A DNA stretch of 64,000 nucleotides, taken from assembly GCA_026874595.1 (NCBI GenBank), contig CM049316.1, positions 12,826,839 through 12,890,838 on the forward strand. The letters are read 5' to 3'. The notes below the pieces were generated by a model, which saw only the letters and a list, made by a program, of their open reading frames with translations, was not told the DNA's origin and ran no database searches. This document shows positions 12,549 to 28,000 of this stretch, in pieces (position 1 is the first letter of the stretch; each line of letters begins with the position of its first letter). The DNA is from Sipunculus nudus (lineage: Eukaryota > Annelida > Sipuncula > Golfingiida > Sipunculidae). A program made the translations under genes and the position numbers.

Positions 12549-15500
12549 TGGTTTGCATTCCTGCGAATTCAGATTTCTAGTTCAGGATGGAAGCTCCCTT
12601 TGGGGTCCAGTTTTACTGAATGTACACCAGATGGCAGTGAAAATTAAATGTGGTATTAATGTAAATGATAGGATCTAGGTAGGTACTCCCCAGTATATGT
12701 CTAGTCCCTTTTATCTGCCATGTGTACCTCCTAAACCTTTGATTACAACAATAATAAGATAAGTCTTACTGGGAGCAGAAGATCGCTGGCACTTTCTTCT
12801 CCATCATCTGGTGTTTCTGTCTTCTTCCTTTTCTTCTTCTTCTTCTCTTGCCCTGGAAAAAGTAGATGGATAAAGGTCAAATACAACCCATTCATGCTTC
12901 TCTTTGGGTAACAAATCTAGAGACAATTGTATATTGTTACAAGTATAACCTATTTGTATCTAACACAATGCTCCTCACACAGCGGTTATACCCTGCAGCT
13001 GTCCCAGGTCTCCTTCGTTGTAACAGCTGCTTTGTACAGCAAGATTCTCTGGGTCTCACCACCAAGTTAGCCACAGAGCAAAGAATTGTTATCAGACCAA
13101 TGAGGGCATGGTATTGCATCGTGCATCCAGCTCCAAATTTTAAATATGTGACACCTGCTCTCATTGGTCTGATGGTTTGTCCAATTCTTGACCTTGTGGC
13201 AGAACTGGTGTAATCAGACTAATGAGAGCAGCAGTCTAGGTGCAGTTCTTTAACCAAGATTTAACATATTTAAGAATTGAGAGACAGAAGCTAGAGAGCA
13301 GGTTGGGTCTATGGATGCTGCACTGTCCGATGAAAAAAAGAATAAGTTTCCAATGAACCATTTTTATAAAAGCAAATAACTTAATATATTATATTTAGAG
13401 AACACAGTTTCTTTTTTTTATATAAATTTAGACCTGCTTTTACCTAATTTAAAGATATATTACTTACCATCAGATTTATCAAGCAGATCCCCAAAAAGTT
13501 TGCGCTTCTTTGCATTGTTGGTCTGTGCTGATTTCCAGTCACTTAACCTATGTCGATACTGTGACAAAGACAAGTTCCTGAAGACGTAAAACCCAAATTT
13601 GTCTCCTTGGAGACGAGACTCATGCTGTGCCAAGCCCTCTGCCATCATCAACTTCTGTCTCAAGGTGGCTGCTGCCCAAATCACATCTATGGCTCGACTG
13701 CCATTACGACTGCATGAGAGATCAACCAGGATTGACTGCAAAAGAAATGCATCTGTTTTGATGAATAAATGACCAGGTAAAACATTACAGTTATCATATT
13801 TATTGTCACATGACCTTTCATTAACCTGAATCTTGGATACTGAATGAAATTATCAAACGTTTTAATACAATCTTTGTAGTTTGTCCATGGTAAAAGTGCA
13901 GTACAGGTGACCTGCCTAAAACTGGCTTTGTTACTGATGGTCTGTCCTTATTTTTCTTGCTCGCACAAAGAGCTTACATGACGATTCAATCAACATGCAC
14001 AAATTTTTATAAGATTCACATAAAAATAAGACAACATCAAACTTGATTTAAAGGAAAAATTAAGTATGAGTAATTCATATTTGTACAAGGTCACCAATAC
14101 TGCATTTTTACCTTGTAAGTTTAATATCAATTTATGTTAAGTATATCACTTTAATATTTAGTTTAATATATGAATCAGAGTGAATCTGTGACATAATAAA
14201 TTTAAATTGATAGATTATATCAAGAACATATAAAATCATATATTCAATGCATAAAGGCTGAATGATCCTTGCAAAGTCATTTTACATGAAGAGAAACTGT
14301 CCTTAGAAATTAAGATACATACTTTTATTTTATTTACAAAGTTATCCCGACTCTTCTCTCCGATGGACTGACTTTTGAAGAACACATCTATGACATGGCT
14401 GCCTTTAGGGTCACATGCCAGGAGTTTAAGCTCAGGCTTTCTCAGCTCTAACAGACTGGTCACCAACAAGCGAGGATTACCGAATTGTAACATGTGCTGG
14501 AGCAGTAGAGATCCATGAAGATTCACCTTCCGCAGAAGAGGAATGGATACCTCAGAGTCCTATAAATATAATTAACACCACACTCATTACAATATTCAGT
14601 TTAAAAATAACATTCAGAAAAATAGAGAAAAGTAGCTAATTCTTTTTAAAAAAACAAGGGACCCATGGGTCACGGCGCTCAGCTGATCATGATTGGACTA
14701 TAAATGTATCACCATTGTGATACTATATTGAGTAGATAAAGCTTAGAATATCATGGTCATGTTGGGCTTTTATAAAGGAATATAATGTAATATGTGAGTA
14801 AATGATATATGAAATAACCTGACTGATGGATTAATATGGAGTAAAATATAGTGGTTTATTTTTTATTTATTTGGGAGGGGTCGAAAAAAAGCAATTTATT
14901 TGAGCAAATATGAATGCAATGACAGTATGCCAAGCAGTGGTATAATGATGATAAGGCTATTTGTTGAAGGATCTATAGTGTATGGAAAACTGCAAGAGTT
15001 CAATTTGACAGATACAAGGTTATGATTAACTATACTGATGAGGGGATTTATGAATTTGTGACTGTATGACATAATATCTTGACAAGATCGGTCTTGACAA
15101 GGTGCATTATTTTGATGCCCCTCAAGTCTACATATTACACAATATTGACATAATTTCTGGCATGTACATAGGTACCTATGGACAAATGGTCAACAGTACT
15201 GAACCACCTGGAAGGTTAAAATCTTAAAAAAATGATGAAATGTAGAGAATGTTTGAGAGGAAGAGGTAATCTGGGCCATGGTTGGTTTATATGATTGAAG
15301 AAAATGTTGCAAATAATATTTGAGACCTGACCATGCCTTTCCATTGGTGACCTTTTTGATAAGCTGTTGACAGTTCAACAGTTTACACATTTGTCTGATG
15401 AGATCCAATTTATTTGGTAAACCTTTTTTATCAATTTTATGATATGTATACAGTTGCCATAACGTCCCCATTCCACAGGTGCAATGACTTGAGGGGGGGG

Positions 15501-16034
15501 GGGGGGAGGGGTGTTGTGTTATTATCAGAGTTACAATGCCTCTGTCTCTCTGTAGATATTTTCTTTATTATTAAATGTTATGCTATAGCCATAGAACTAT
15601 TGTTCACAGTGCCAAGGAGCAAAGCCTCAGTGGGATGAAGAAGGGGATGGTGAGAGTTACAACACCCTTGCATATACATACAGGATATGAAATTTAATTC
15701 AACAGTGCTTATAAAAAAAAGTTTATTCATGAACATTAAATATTTAAAACAGACAGAAAGATGGAGAAACAAAGCAAATAATTTTTTTCCCCATTCTACT
15801 GAGCCAAGAAAAAATTAACAATATTTGCATTTATTCCTTTTTTTCATTACATAATTTTAATCCAAGTTTCCGAATGTTACTATAAATTTACAGTATAACA
15901 TACATTTGATTGTAAATATTTCAGTTGATTCACATTTCTAAATTGCATCAACATTTATAGCTAATGTATCTAGTTTATAGCACCTGTCAACAGAATGGGA
16001 TAGAGGGAGGAAGGGAGGCAATTAGGGGGGGGGG

Positions 16035-16076
<42 letters not shown>

Positions 16077-19000
16077 GAGAGAAAGAGAGAAAGAAAGATG
16101 GAGAAAGAAAGAGAAAAAGCAGAGGAGAGAGAGAGAGAGAGAAAGAGAGACCTAGACTGCCAGAGAGAGAGAGAAAGAGAGGCTCTCTGGTAATTACTGC
16201 CTGACCCAGCCTGACCCAGACACTCACAGTTGCAGTAGGTCAGACCTGAAGGTGTTATGTAACTGCCCAGTACACTGCATGTATACTGATCTGATGCAAA
16301 CAATGAAGACATGGTACCTGGAAACTTGAATAAAATCTACAGTTTTTGATCAATTGGTTTCAAATTTCAGATTTTAACAGATGAAATGTTAATACATGTG
16401 TACATGCAGTGAAAATTATATCCACAGCACTAACAGGAAAAATTTGAATATTTATATTTTTTAAATGGTATTAGGAAAAAAAGAAAAGTATTCTCAGCTA
16501 TAAAAATAATACATGTGTTAAAATTAATCCAAGGATCAAAACACCCAATATATCATACCAGGAGCAAACTGGAGTTGGAATGTTTAATTTTATGAACTGA
16601 AATAAAGGACCAGCAATATAAATTTTGATTATTTAGCCAGTCTCATGTAACAACTGATACAACCATGAGTTATAAGTCAAACAAATTAAAATCTTTAATG
16701 AACACTTGTCTGAGTAATATTTTAAATTTTTGACATATTTTTTTATTATTTTAATTTTGTAATAAATATAAACCAACAAGTTAAAGACCTGGAAAAGACC
16801 TGGAAATTTAGATTAATTTAATATAATCAACTGCATCCTTGTCTATCATTATCTTGCTTCATATAATCCCTAATAGTAAACAACAATTTATTTTATTTAT
16901 TTATTTTTCATTTTTATGGTTGAAATGAAAAATACCCAATGGTGACTGCATGGTGTCATTTGAAATACAATTTTGGCCATCCATGGAAGATCCATAAATG
17001 ATCAGTAATTGCAAGGTAATCCCCTGTAACTCATTAACTATAAATTCCTTTTCCATTTATTTTTTTTAAGTTCTTATCATAAACCAAATATTAAAAAAAA
17101 AGTTTATTGTTATGTTTATGGCCTAAACAAATACTAGTGGAGGGGGTTGGACAGATAGATCCAGTTGAAGCCATCCAAGAGCTGGCTGGCTGCAGAGTGC
17201 CTCGCTTCAAGCATGCATAATTGGCCTGAAAGGTCAATGTGGGGACATAAAAGAGGGGCTTCAGTACAGCTAAGGTGTGATATGGTCTCATAAAAACTTT
17301 CATAAAAGCTAGTTTTTGACCAATTCCTTTTATAACTTCAGAATTTAGAAGCTAAAATCCTTACGTGTGCAAGATATAAAAATTAAATCAACAGTGCTTA
17401 CAAGGAAAAAACATGCCATGGCCAAAGTTGGGCAAAATTTAAGGTACTGATTTTATATTTATGCTAATAACTTATAAAATTTGAAAAATTCAGAACTAAT
17501 TTTGGGAATACAATTGAATCTTGATTAAATAATGTTATATCCCTGGCAAAAAATGTCTACCTTCAGCAATTTTCATGTTAAGAGAGTAAATATATTTCTT
17601 GATTTTTTACAAAGTGCATTATTTTTGGGCCTAGAACTTAAAACAATTACACAATACTGACATCATTTCTGGCATATGCATAGCGAATGTATAGAAAAAT
17701 ATGTATATTATATATTATCAAAGTCAGATCAGTGGTTTTGATATTAGCAAACTTAAAGTGTAACAATGGGGTTTTAATGGAAAAAAGTTTTTTCTTAATA
17801 TCTCGAAGGAATGCAGTCCTAGTGACCAAACTTTTAGTATGGTAGAGGATTTGGGGGACATCTTAGGAACTTAGAGCTGAAGCTGGGGAGCTGAGCTCTA
17901 GTAAACTGCATAACACATATTGTAAACAATATGTGACATTGTGCTTGAAAACTTGAATAAAATCTACAGTTTTTGATCAACTGGTTTCAAATTTTTTGTT
18001 TCAACAGTTGAAATGGTAACAAAAACATGCTTTGAAAATTAAATCCACAGCAGTTACAGGAAAAAAAGTGCCATGGTCAAACTTCGGCAAAATTTAAGGT
18101 ACCAATTTTATATTTTTGCCAATATTTATAAATTTAACAGATTTTGATCTAATTTTTGGTATACAATTAAATTTTGATTATTTAAAGTAGTATTACTGAA
18201 AAAAAAATTCCTACCTTTAACACTTTTGGTCTTAAGTGACAAAATATCTTTCCTCATTTATTTACAAAGTCCATTATGTTTGGGCCCATAACTTTTTTAA
18301 ATTAAATAATACTGACTTAATTTCTGGCATGTACATAGGAACCATATAGAGGAATATTTATGGTAAAAATGAAGAAAACCAGATGAGTGGTTTTGATATT
18401 AGGCAGTCCTGAAGTGTGAAAATAGATTTCTAATAAAAATTTGAGGTTTTTCCTTAATATCTCGAAGGAACGAAGTCATATTGACCCAATTTTAGGCATG
18501 GTAGGAGATTTTGGGGACATCTAACTGTATGCCGAATTTCTGATTCGTAGGTCTAATGGTGTCGAAACGTGCCAGTCTTACGGACGGACATCCAGACGGA
18601 CAGACGGACGGACAGACGGACGGACGGACGGACGGACAGACGGACGGACGACGGACAATGGACCACGACTATAGCTCAGATGACTTATAGTCAGCTGAGC
18701 TAATAATGAGACATATAAGGTTATGTAAGACGGTTTTTGTAGTTCTATAACCCTGTTAATAAAATAAAACAAAATCAACAAAACCCTCATGTGGATTGGG
18801 GGAGCAAATAAAAGTTAGAGCTGTTATCAATTGAATCAAAATTGTATATGGTTTATGTATCTAGCAGTAGCAGCCGAATCATATATTACTGTATTTCCAA
18901 ACAAATTAAAATATATTTTCTGTGCATTGAAGTGGTATTTTTTTTAATTGTTTGAAGAATATTATTTTTAATATGTGCACAACATATCTATTTCACAATA

Positions 19001-22000
19001 AATTAAATATCTGTAATAAAACATAGAATTTGTATGCAATTAATCTAACTGAAGTCTAATGCATGATTAAATTTTGTGCTAATTGTTGGGCCTATCCCTC
19101 AGGCAAACAAATTTTTAGCCCTAAATAGTTTATGACAATTCACATTTAAATCCCTTAACATTAAAGTCAATTAAGATTCTCAAATGTTTCATCCTTAACC
19201 TTATCATCACTGTCACTTTCATCCTCATCTTCTTTATCACTCTCCAGTACTTTGTAATATTTGTCGTAGGTGACCAGTGATGCTATAAGTGGCACGCATT
19301 TTGTCTGCCGCTCTGCTGGCTCATAACAATGGAAGGCTTTCAGCAAACACTACAAGTACATATCAAACCATAACAAAAGCACCGCACATGTATCTGGTGA
19401 CCTCTGACCTCATTAGATATGCATGAATTTTGAAGAGAAGGTTCTTCTAGTGGGAAAATATATTGGTAAACATGTATAATGAGTTTCTTGAAAATTCCAT
19501 CAAAGCCCCGGTAAGTTATCGTGACAACACAAAAAGTTAATAGACGGACGGATGGACTGACGGACGGTGGGTATACCATAATACTCCTTTCATATGACGG
19601 ACATATAAAAATCTTAACAAGTACATCTGTATCAAAATCTTTACATACAAACATAGAAAACATTTCATGTGATTAATATCTGTTCATAGCTGCTTTACCC
19701 CCTCAGAAACCACATGACACTGCACATGAACTGTGCCTCATTAACATATCACATGACCAAAATTTGCATATGTACTCTTAACACAATAAAATCCCATAAT
19801 TAAAAGATCTGTACAGGTACACTTTATATGACAAAATCAAATGATAATGATCAGTGAATCAGATGGCAAATTCAACCCTAATATCTAATGTCTGATAGTA
19901 CAAATTTAGGGTTCATTGTTAATGTCTGTATAAAATGGGAGTATTACTGGACAGTGAGTTTTAATTTCAAGTAAAACTAGCAGTTTGTTCTCTAATATAT
20001 TAAAAGATTAAGGAAAAGTATTATGAGAATTTATAAATCATGCACACCAGGCCTGATCTTTTTCATTTCAGACATGAATGAGAGAAATTCATTTTTACAA
20101 CATTCAAGCATACCTTGAGGTACTGTTCTTGCTTTGCCCCAAGTCTGGAACATGCTTCAGCCAACTTGACAAGGATACCGACATGATACAGCGCCAATAG
20201 GTCCTCGATGGAGTCACTGAGTTCAGTAAACACCAACTCAAGCTGAAACAGATACGTGGTTAAACTGGGTTAAAATTATTTGTAAAATCTTTATTTAAAG
20301 CTGAAATGTTGTTCCGCTTTTTACAGAAATAGTGCTTACATAAAATCCCTTTTTCAATTTAAAAGGCTGGGCCTATGGCCTGTAGCTTGAGGTTATATTT
20401 TCCTATTAATATTCATGAGTCAGGTCACAGAGACATGAAGGCAACACAGAACAGTGAAACATTAAGCTAGTTCTGGTCTAATTTTGACAAATGTTATGCC
20501 AGGTGGCATAAAGAAATGGATCCATGATTTTATCTGTTGCCAATCAAATTTGCTTGTTTGGGAGTGAATGGAGGGTTTATATTTGGCTCCAAGGCATTGA
20601 GGCCAGAATTATGACAAAAGAAGATTATCAAAGAGCACATTCCTTGCCCTTATTACACTGTGACAGTAAAAAGACCTCAGCAGAAAATTTTAATTATAAA
20701 GATGTCCAAGAGAGGCCTAAACCTCAGGCCTTAGATGTTATATGGGCTAATTTTAATGTCCTGGATCTTTTTATGTGATTTTCTCATATGCGGTGATGAC
20801 ATCTGGTGGCAACACTGGTACTACAAGAGAGTTGAATTATCACAATGTGAAGAAATTGACTGACGGAAGTTCAACTCTGTTGATTTCGGTTTGTGGGTTT
20901 CAGTGTCTGCAGCCCACAATGCAACATGGCTTCTACATGCATATACTGTGGTTGGCTTCATATTCACCAGGCAGATATTTTGCAATTTCTTTTTGAACTT
21001 TTCATAAGGGTTTCAATTTCATGATCGCAACAGAAAAAAGTAAACCAGTAATTTGTATTTATTATATGAAATAAATTAATCTCCACACTATCTCATTTAT
21101 TTCTTTACAGTCATTATATTAATATAATTATTAGTTAGCATGGACTGGTTCAAATACCATGCACAGATTAGGTTGCTGATTGACAAACCAGGTTTCAGAG
21201 GCGTGATAACTAAGCCTTTTGTGCAGATGCATTGTCCCCTCTTGATTGTCTAGGTGTATGAGGCATTTTTTCCTGAGGGCTTCATATTCAGTATTATTTC
21301 CTTTTAATGAATATCATGAAATTAAAACCCTCGCAAACAAAAAGGCAATAACAGCATGGCACAGGTATAAAGGTAGTGAAGAAGGTAATGTAGTCCATTC
21401 AAGTAGCTTGAATTGTTTAAAAAAGCAAATTACTTAAACATGGGTGTTTTTGTGGTAAGGACTTCACAGAATAAGTAATATTTTTAAGTATGGGTATCTA
21501 AAATGTAAACAGGGGTTTCATTGAAATGAAACAAGTTTTATTTCAAAATTTGACAGTTGAAACAAGTAGTCCTGGCCGTCCGTAGATGTCAAAATGGAAG
21601 AGTAGAATCAATATCATTAGGTGTTGAATTCTGAGGCAGGTCAAGAATCAGAGCTGATTAAATTTAGGAGGTGAATGGATAAAACCTGGTGCTTGTGCAG
21701 TTATGTGCTCTCTTAGTGCTTTCTAGCTTTTATATGAACTTACAACATCACACTAAGTTGCACTTGTTGACCTCACCTGGTCCTTGGTGTGGAGGCTCTC
21801 AATAATTCTCTGTACGATGTATTGACCGGTTGTATGACTTGCCAGTATCACTAGTTTGCCCTTGAGATGACCTTCAAGGATAACACTGAAAAGGGGAGCT
21901 GACAGTGAGCTCAGAACTTGTTCCACCAGATGTGACCCACTCTCGTCTTGTAGCACTGCAGGCAGTCTGTGGACAGCAGGTTTAAATATCTATTTATTGC

Positions 22001-25000
22001 AGGTATAGTAAAACCTCACCTTAAGACCACCTCAGCTTGACACCAATCTCAAAATAACAACCACCTTTATGGTTCAACACTTTCTTGCTCTTTATATTAG
22101 ACCTCACTGAGACGACCACCTAAAAAATACAACCACTTTAAAGAGGTCACGTTCACCGTTGGTGGTCGTACTTTTGAAGTTTCACTGTATAACAATGAAT
22201 AGAATTCTTGATGCATTTAATTGCATCCCCCTGATTTAATAGTACAGCAGGGTGTCCTTTATCCCAATAACTCTGAGATAAAAAGGTTTTGTTGGGATGA
22301 ACGACCATTTGGATTGACAATTTTGCAGATTAACGATACCTGCCAGTCTGCCGCAGAGTGACACTAACAGATCCTAAATCAGTGTTGTAGTCGACTCAAA
22401 ATCTGATTGCAAGTCTGAGTCCAGGCAATTCAAGTCCAAGTCCTTGAGGTTTGAGTCCAAGTCCACTTTCTTTGAGTCCACATCTTTTGGAATTTGAGTC
22501 CAAGTCCGAGTCTGGTCCTACATGTTTTGATTCAAAGCAACATGAAATTAAATTTGAGATCATGACGTGTATTTGCAAGTAAGTTTTCAGTTAACTTTAA
22601 TATTGAAAAACGTTTAACTTCCAAGGCTGAGACTGAGTTTTTATATAGTATAAACTTGTTTTTTGTAACATTCAGTCATTAGTTCTCTCATGCAAGTCTC
22701 TACCATTGTGTTTCAGGCCTTATATGACAGTTTTTTGCTGGACTTGAGATGAACTCAGCCTATTTCTCAGTTCCAACCTCCGAGTCCAAGTACAAGTCTG
22801 AGTCAAGAACTCTTGAGTCCGAGTCCGAGTCTCTGAAAAAGTGGAATCTTGTCTGCACTAAATTCTAAGTCCAGACTTGAGGCCTATATCACTTTTCTGA
22901 ATCACAGATCTAAGTCATCTTTAACATTTGAAAGTATTAATTCTGATACTTCAACAATTAGGATCCTATATGACATTTTGTTTAATCAGGTTCATTACTC
23001 CAGTCTTGTTTGTACCCCAGCCTTGTTTGTACTAACAATTTATATTATAATTTAGTAGTACTTTAAAAAGTTTTCTTACTCTTCTGCATTGGAGGTAAAC
23101 ATGTTTGTTTCCTGTATTAGCTGCTGACACACGGTATCACAGAGAGAAGGTTTGACTGATTTCAGTACCAGAATGGCAGCCTGAAGCACTGGCCCAGAGC
23201 GAGTGTTGGTAACGTACTCTGTAAGGAAAACAAGCACGGGTGAAAAATGAATAGGTATTGACATATAAAGAAATATAAGAGAAAAAGTTTTAATTTTCCA
23301 AATAATTTGTGTTATTTATATTGCAATTTTGAAAGTCTCACAAACAAAATGGCTGATTGTGGTGCTTGTTGGACAACAGTGACATCACAAAGATGTCACA
23401 GTGATCCATCGTGCATCACCTTCAATTGACTGATGTCATCATTTTGCCTGGCCTGTTTATTATCATTTCTCTGGCAGTGATAAAGTCATAAACACTGTAT
23501 CCTGGTTTGTAATTTTTTTTATTATTTGTCTCATACAAAATCAAAGCAAGGTAAGGCATTTTTTATGCAAGCAGTTGACAGAATTGCTCCTGCAACCTTA
23601 GGACCAGAAAGGTTTACAATGCTTAACTTGGATGAAAAATTATTTTGGAAAAACCTGCAGACACGGGTTAATTGGATGGGCTATATACAATACAAGCAAC
23701 AAAATTTCAACAAGGATATTACTATTTAAAGGCAAAAGGAATATAAGTAAACTACAGTCCTACCTGTTAGGTGAGGGAAGGTGACCATTTTCTTCACCAG
23801 CCTCTTCAGCATCTTGAGTGAGGCTGGGACAGCTTTAGGCAGGGCATCACTACCAGCAGACTGTATCTCTGACAGACAGAATGTACAGTACAGTAATCCC
23901 TGTCAGCACAGCCAGCTATGATAACAGACATTAGTGCATCCCTGGATCTTAGAACTTGTATGAGCATATAAACCCAAAGCATAATGCATTGGTGAAAATC
24001 AACTCTGCACGTGTGAGCAAAACACAGCATCATACTCCCCAAGTTGCTGTGCTTTCACAGACCTTGATTCATCAAGCCGCTCTGACACCTATATCATGAA
24101 TAATAACCAAGGCAATTGGACCAATCAAATGAGTTGCTTAAACTTTGTTATACAAGCCTGCTGAAGGATGCCTGGTGCTAGTTCAAGATCAAATGTTTAG
24201 CACTGCAGGCATGGCATCAGAAATTTGACCATTCAAATAAAGCCATTTAAACCTTTCCTGTTTCTGAAGCACACATGTTCTTGTTATGACTGTGTGAAAG
24301 CAGTGGACTGTTTACATTTTTTTATTGGATTTGATTGGCAGTTTAGACTTCAGCCTGAACACTTGCTGACTTGTTTATTAGGCCAGTATTAAAAAAATTC
24401 TGTTTGGGGTTTCACTCACCCAATAAAATCCATAAGGAAGGTAGGATTTTCCAAAAAGAAAATTTCCATGTGTTTTTATTGGTGTCCAACCAATGTTTTC
24501 TGTGTCTGGTAATGGGATCATATTCAAGAAATATAGAAACATATTTGAAATTAAAGATTTATTTGAAAGATATACAAAAGCATTATTAAATATGGCAAAG
24601 TTTGAATAATAAGCGTCCAGGTTTTACTGACAGCCCTTTTTACAGTCAGTCCCCCCGCCCAAAAAAAAAACAACGCCAAAAACCTCTTAAATCACCACTA
24701 AACATGTGTGGTCATTAAATTGGGCAATTTCTACTGCCAAACACCAAAGAATACTGCAAAACAATGCAAACAAACAGCCAAATAATGCTAAAACATTGCA
24801 AACAACACAAAATGGGTGCCATGCCTTTACTGCATATATTTAACTGAACAGCAATGCACAACCACGGTTGTGAGCGATAATAGGGAAAAAGTTTTTGGCA
24901 GGGTTTTTTTCTGTCATACAGTCGGGAAACCCACAACAGAGTATTTTTCAAGACTGGTCATATTCAATGCTTAGACATCACAGTACTGAGTAGCTCACTG

Positions 25001-28000
25001 AATCAAGGTCTGTGGGAAGTGCAGCTGGAACAGACTTGATTGTATGAAGATAGAAAAACTATGTCTGTCATAAATGAAACTGTTTATTGTTGAAGCATGT
25101 GTTTTGTTAAGGAACCTTCCTCAAGGAAAATGTGGTATATATTTGTAAAACATTTTTTCGAGAAAAAAAATCTCTGCTTTTCTTGCTATTGCTGCAAAAG
25201 CAAAATTGGTGAATATAAAAGAAATAATGCATTTAAATCAAATGTCTAAACAACAGGTTCATTTACCCAGCCCTGTGTACACAGAACCTATGACTAAGAC
25301 ATTTTTTTAATCTTTATATATAGTCTGTAATTTTTTACTAAAGTTAGATATGAATTGATCAAGAATTTAATCATAGGTAAAGAATCAATCACCGAATAGA
25401 TTCTAAGGGTCCACATAATTCACAGGCCTATCAATCCTACAGCACTCACTTTTGTTCTTATGATCTCTCGATGACCTGCTTCTTACCACACTGTCCTTGA
25501 CCTTGACCCCACCGAGCACCTCTAAGACAGTCCTTACAACATGGCTGGCATATGTATGCTGCATGTACTGTGCCAAACTACCAGACAAAAAGTCACACAG
25601 TAAACCAAATGAAGTCCTGATAGCTTCAACATCAGCCTTCACTTCCTCATCAGGAGGTGACTCAGCATAATTGATATATTTTGCTGCTTTCAGGATGACA
25701 GTCTCACACACATGGCAAGCAAATCTATCTGTACTCATGAGTTCCCAGTCTTTTGAACACGCCAACAAAAAATTCCTAAGATGATCCCTGTTGGCATGTT
25801 GCAGCATGTTTTCTACAATATGGCTGACAGTTTGGTTGCGGGAAATTTTTAAACAATCTTGGCACATTTCTTTGAAGACATTGTCCACAAACAGATCTGA
25901 AAAAACACAACAATAAATAAAAAAAAATACTACCATGTCACATGAATGTTATTTAGCATTTTATGGTTACCAAAATTATTCAAACTTATGACTGTCAAAT
26001 ATACCAGTCCTCATCCTTTTTTTTTACAGTGCAAGGAATAAATTAGTAGGAGAAAATTGGTGAGCATACATTGTTAATCAGTACTGCAAAAAGATTAGCA
26101 GTTACTGACTTTGTTTAGCAGTTTAGGATTGGCCTTGTTTGAGCCTTTCTGTATGATGCAACTGGTTATTGAGATCTGGAGTGTAGATCAGATCATCAGA
26201 CCATAACGTGTAGACCCGACATCATAACAATATAAACTCTTACCAATACAATACTGATGTAGGCCACAAGCACTAGGTGCGCCATGCATGAACCAAAATG
26301 TTATCAGTTCATAAATTCAGGATCCCGCTCGTCTGATTGGTTTGAATGTGTGGAGTTTCTGTATTTTATGGCCTATTCATATATTCTTTTTTTTTCCTTG
26401 ATGGACCTGCCTCCTTACAAGTCTGTATCTGAATTTTTATAGTAGTCATAGCTAATCAATACAGGCAAATGATTAGCATTTCACAAGAATTTATTATTAA
26501 ACTGCAATCAGAAGTTAATTATCCTCTGCTGTATATATATAATATCTGAGTCATCACAATGTTCATGAGGGAAATAAAGAGTTTAATTAACAAATAAATG
26601 CTTAAATTAAAACCCTGAGTATCTACATATTGGCTGAGATGGTGATCTACACCAGCTCTTCCTGTAACAGATTCAGAGCTATTCATTATTATAACTCAAG
26701 CAATAAATCAATGACAAAACACACACACAAAAAAATAAAAGTTATCATATCTGACTGAGGCATGAGCTGTATAATTACATACTTGGTGATTTGAACTAAT
26801 TTACATCAAGGGCTTGAAACTGGGAAAATTGTCCACTTGACAGTGGGGAGCAAACTAGATTACTGACAAGTCAGGAAGGGCCCCACAAAAGGCCCATAGA
26901 CTTCCAGTGTGGGCTGAGTGATGCTTAAAAAAATACAATAAAGGACTGATACATACAGAGACAAAGGGAACTCACCAAAACAGTATTTAAATATCTGAAC
27001 CAAGATGTGAGGTCTGAATCAGTGATAGTGATATATGGAGGCTGAGGAGTGGAGCATCCCAAGCACCAGAGGCGTAATACCATCTTATGTATTAAACTGT
27101 ATGATCCTGTGATCTTGACCTTTGAACTTGTGATGTTGAAATCAATATGGCTCCTCCCTTATTGTTAAATAATCCAAAATTCTTTAATCCAACCTTTTTA
27201 AAGATGTGGGTCCTGTGACCTTCACTTGTGACCCTGAAATCAAAAGGGTAATTACACTACTGGATGGACATTAATAAGTCAAATTTTAATCCATGTCTAT
27301 TCAAACTGGATTTATCATCTGGAAGCAAATTTGAGGACGGACATCTTATGTGACTTTGACCTTTGACCCCAAAATTGAAAGGGATCTTCCTCTATTGGCA
27401 GGTGAGTTATATGTGCAAGATGGAAGGTCTAGAATAAAATGTTTGGCTTAAATGCATCCACAAACCTTTTTAAAGATGTGGGTCCTGTGATCTTGACCTT
27501 TGACCTCATGACCCCAAAATCAATAGGTTTCTTGCTTTAGTAGTCAGCCATTTACATATGTATACGTTAAGTTTGAAATCCAAATGTAATTCCAAACAGG
27601 AGTTATCATTCAGAAACAAATTGATTGACAGAAGGATTGACAGAAGGACAGTTGGACAGAAATATTGATTACTATAGGGCACCCATTTATTCAAGTAGAG
27701 CCTTTATAAATGCCAGCACATGGACGCTGCTCATCAAATTTTGCAGCCACTTTTGTGCCCAGATATCTAAAGGTGAATTGAGAAGTGTAAACTACAGACT
27801 ATAGTGCATTACATTACTATTTGTTCATTTAACATTATTATTACCAGAGGATTTCATATATGGTGGGGTTTCCTCCTCTACTATTTATTAAAGTGATATG
27901 TTTATAAAGTACTGTAGGGAAAGTTCTCCAGGCTAATTTCTGAAGGAAAAAGAAACAACAAATAAAGCTGCATTTACAATAATGAAATAATATTGCGATA

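Larger units (their letters stand above)
14560..19199 (-). other. NOP9 intron 7 (4.6 kb)
   Basis: Filled by the 656-bp repeats, a G14 run at 15493-15506, the (GA)n tract and the (CGGA)n tract. No gene seen on either strand. Confidence 0.75.

Noticed and set aside
12866-13213. 115-codon plus-strand frame
   Set aside because: Lies in NOP9 intron 9 across a decayed inverted repeat; no domain.
15970-16312. Ser/Leu-rich and Arg/Glu-rich frames
   Set aside because: Products of the (GA)n tract on the two strands.
5281-18656. CAGA/CGGA tracts as telomeric or CRISPR-like repeats
   Set aside because: Simple tetranucleotide microsatellites without spacers or a telomeric motif.
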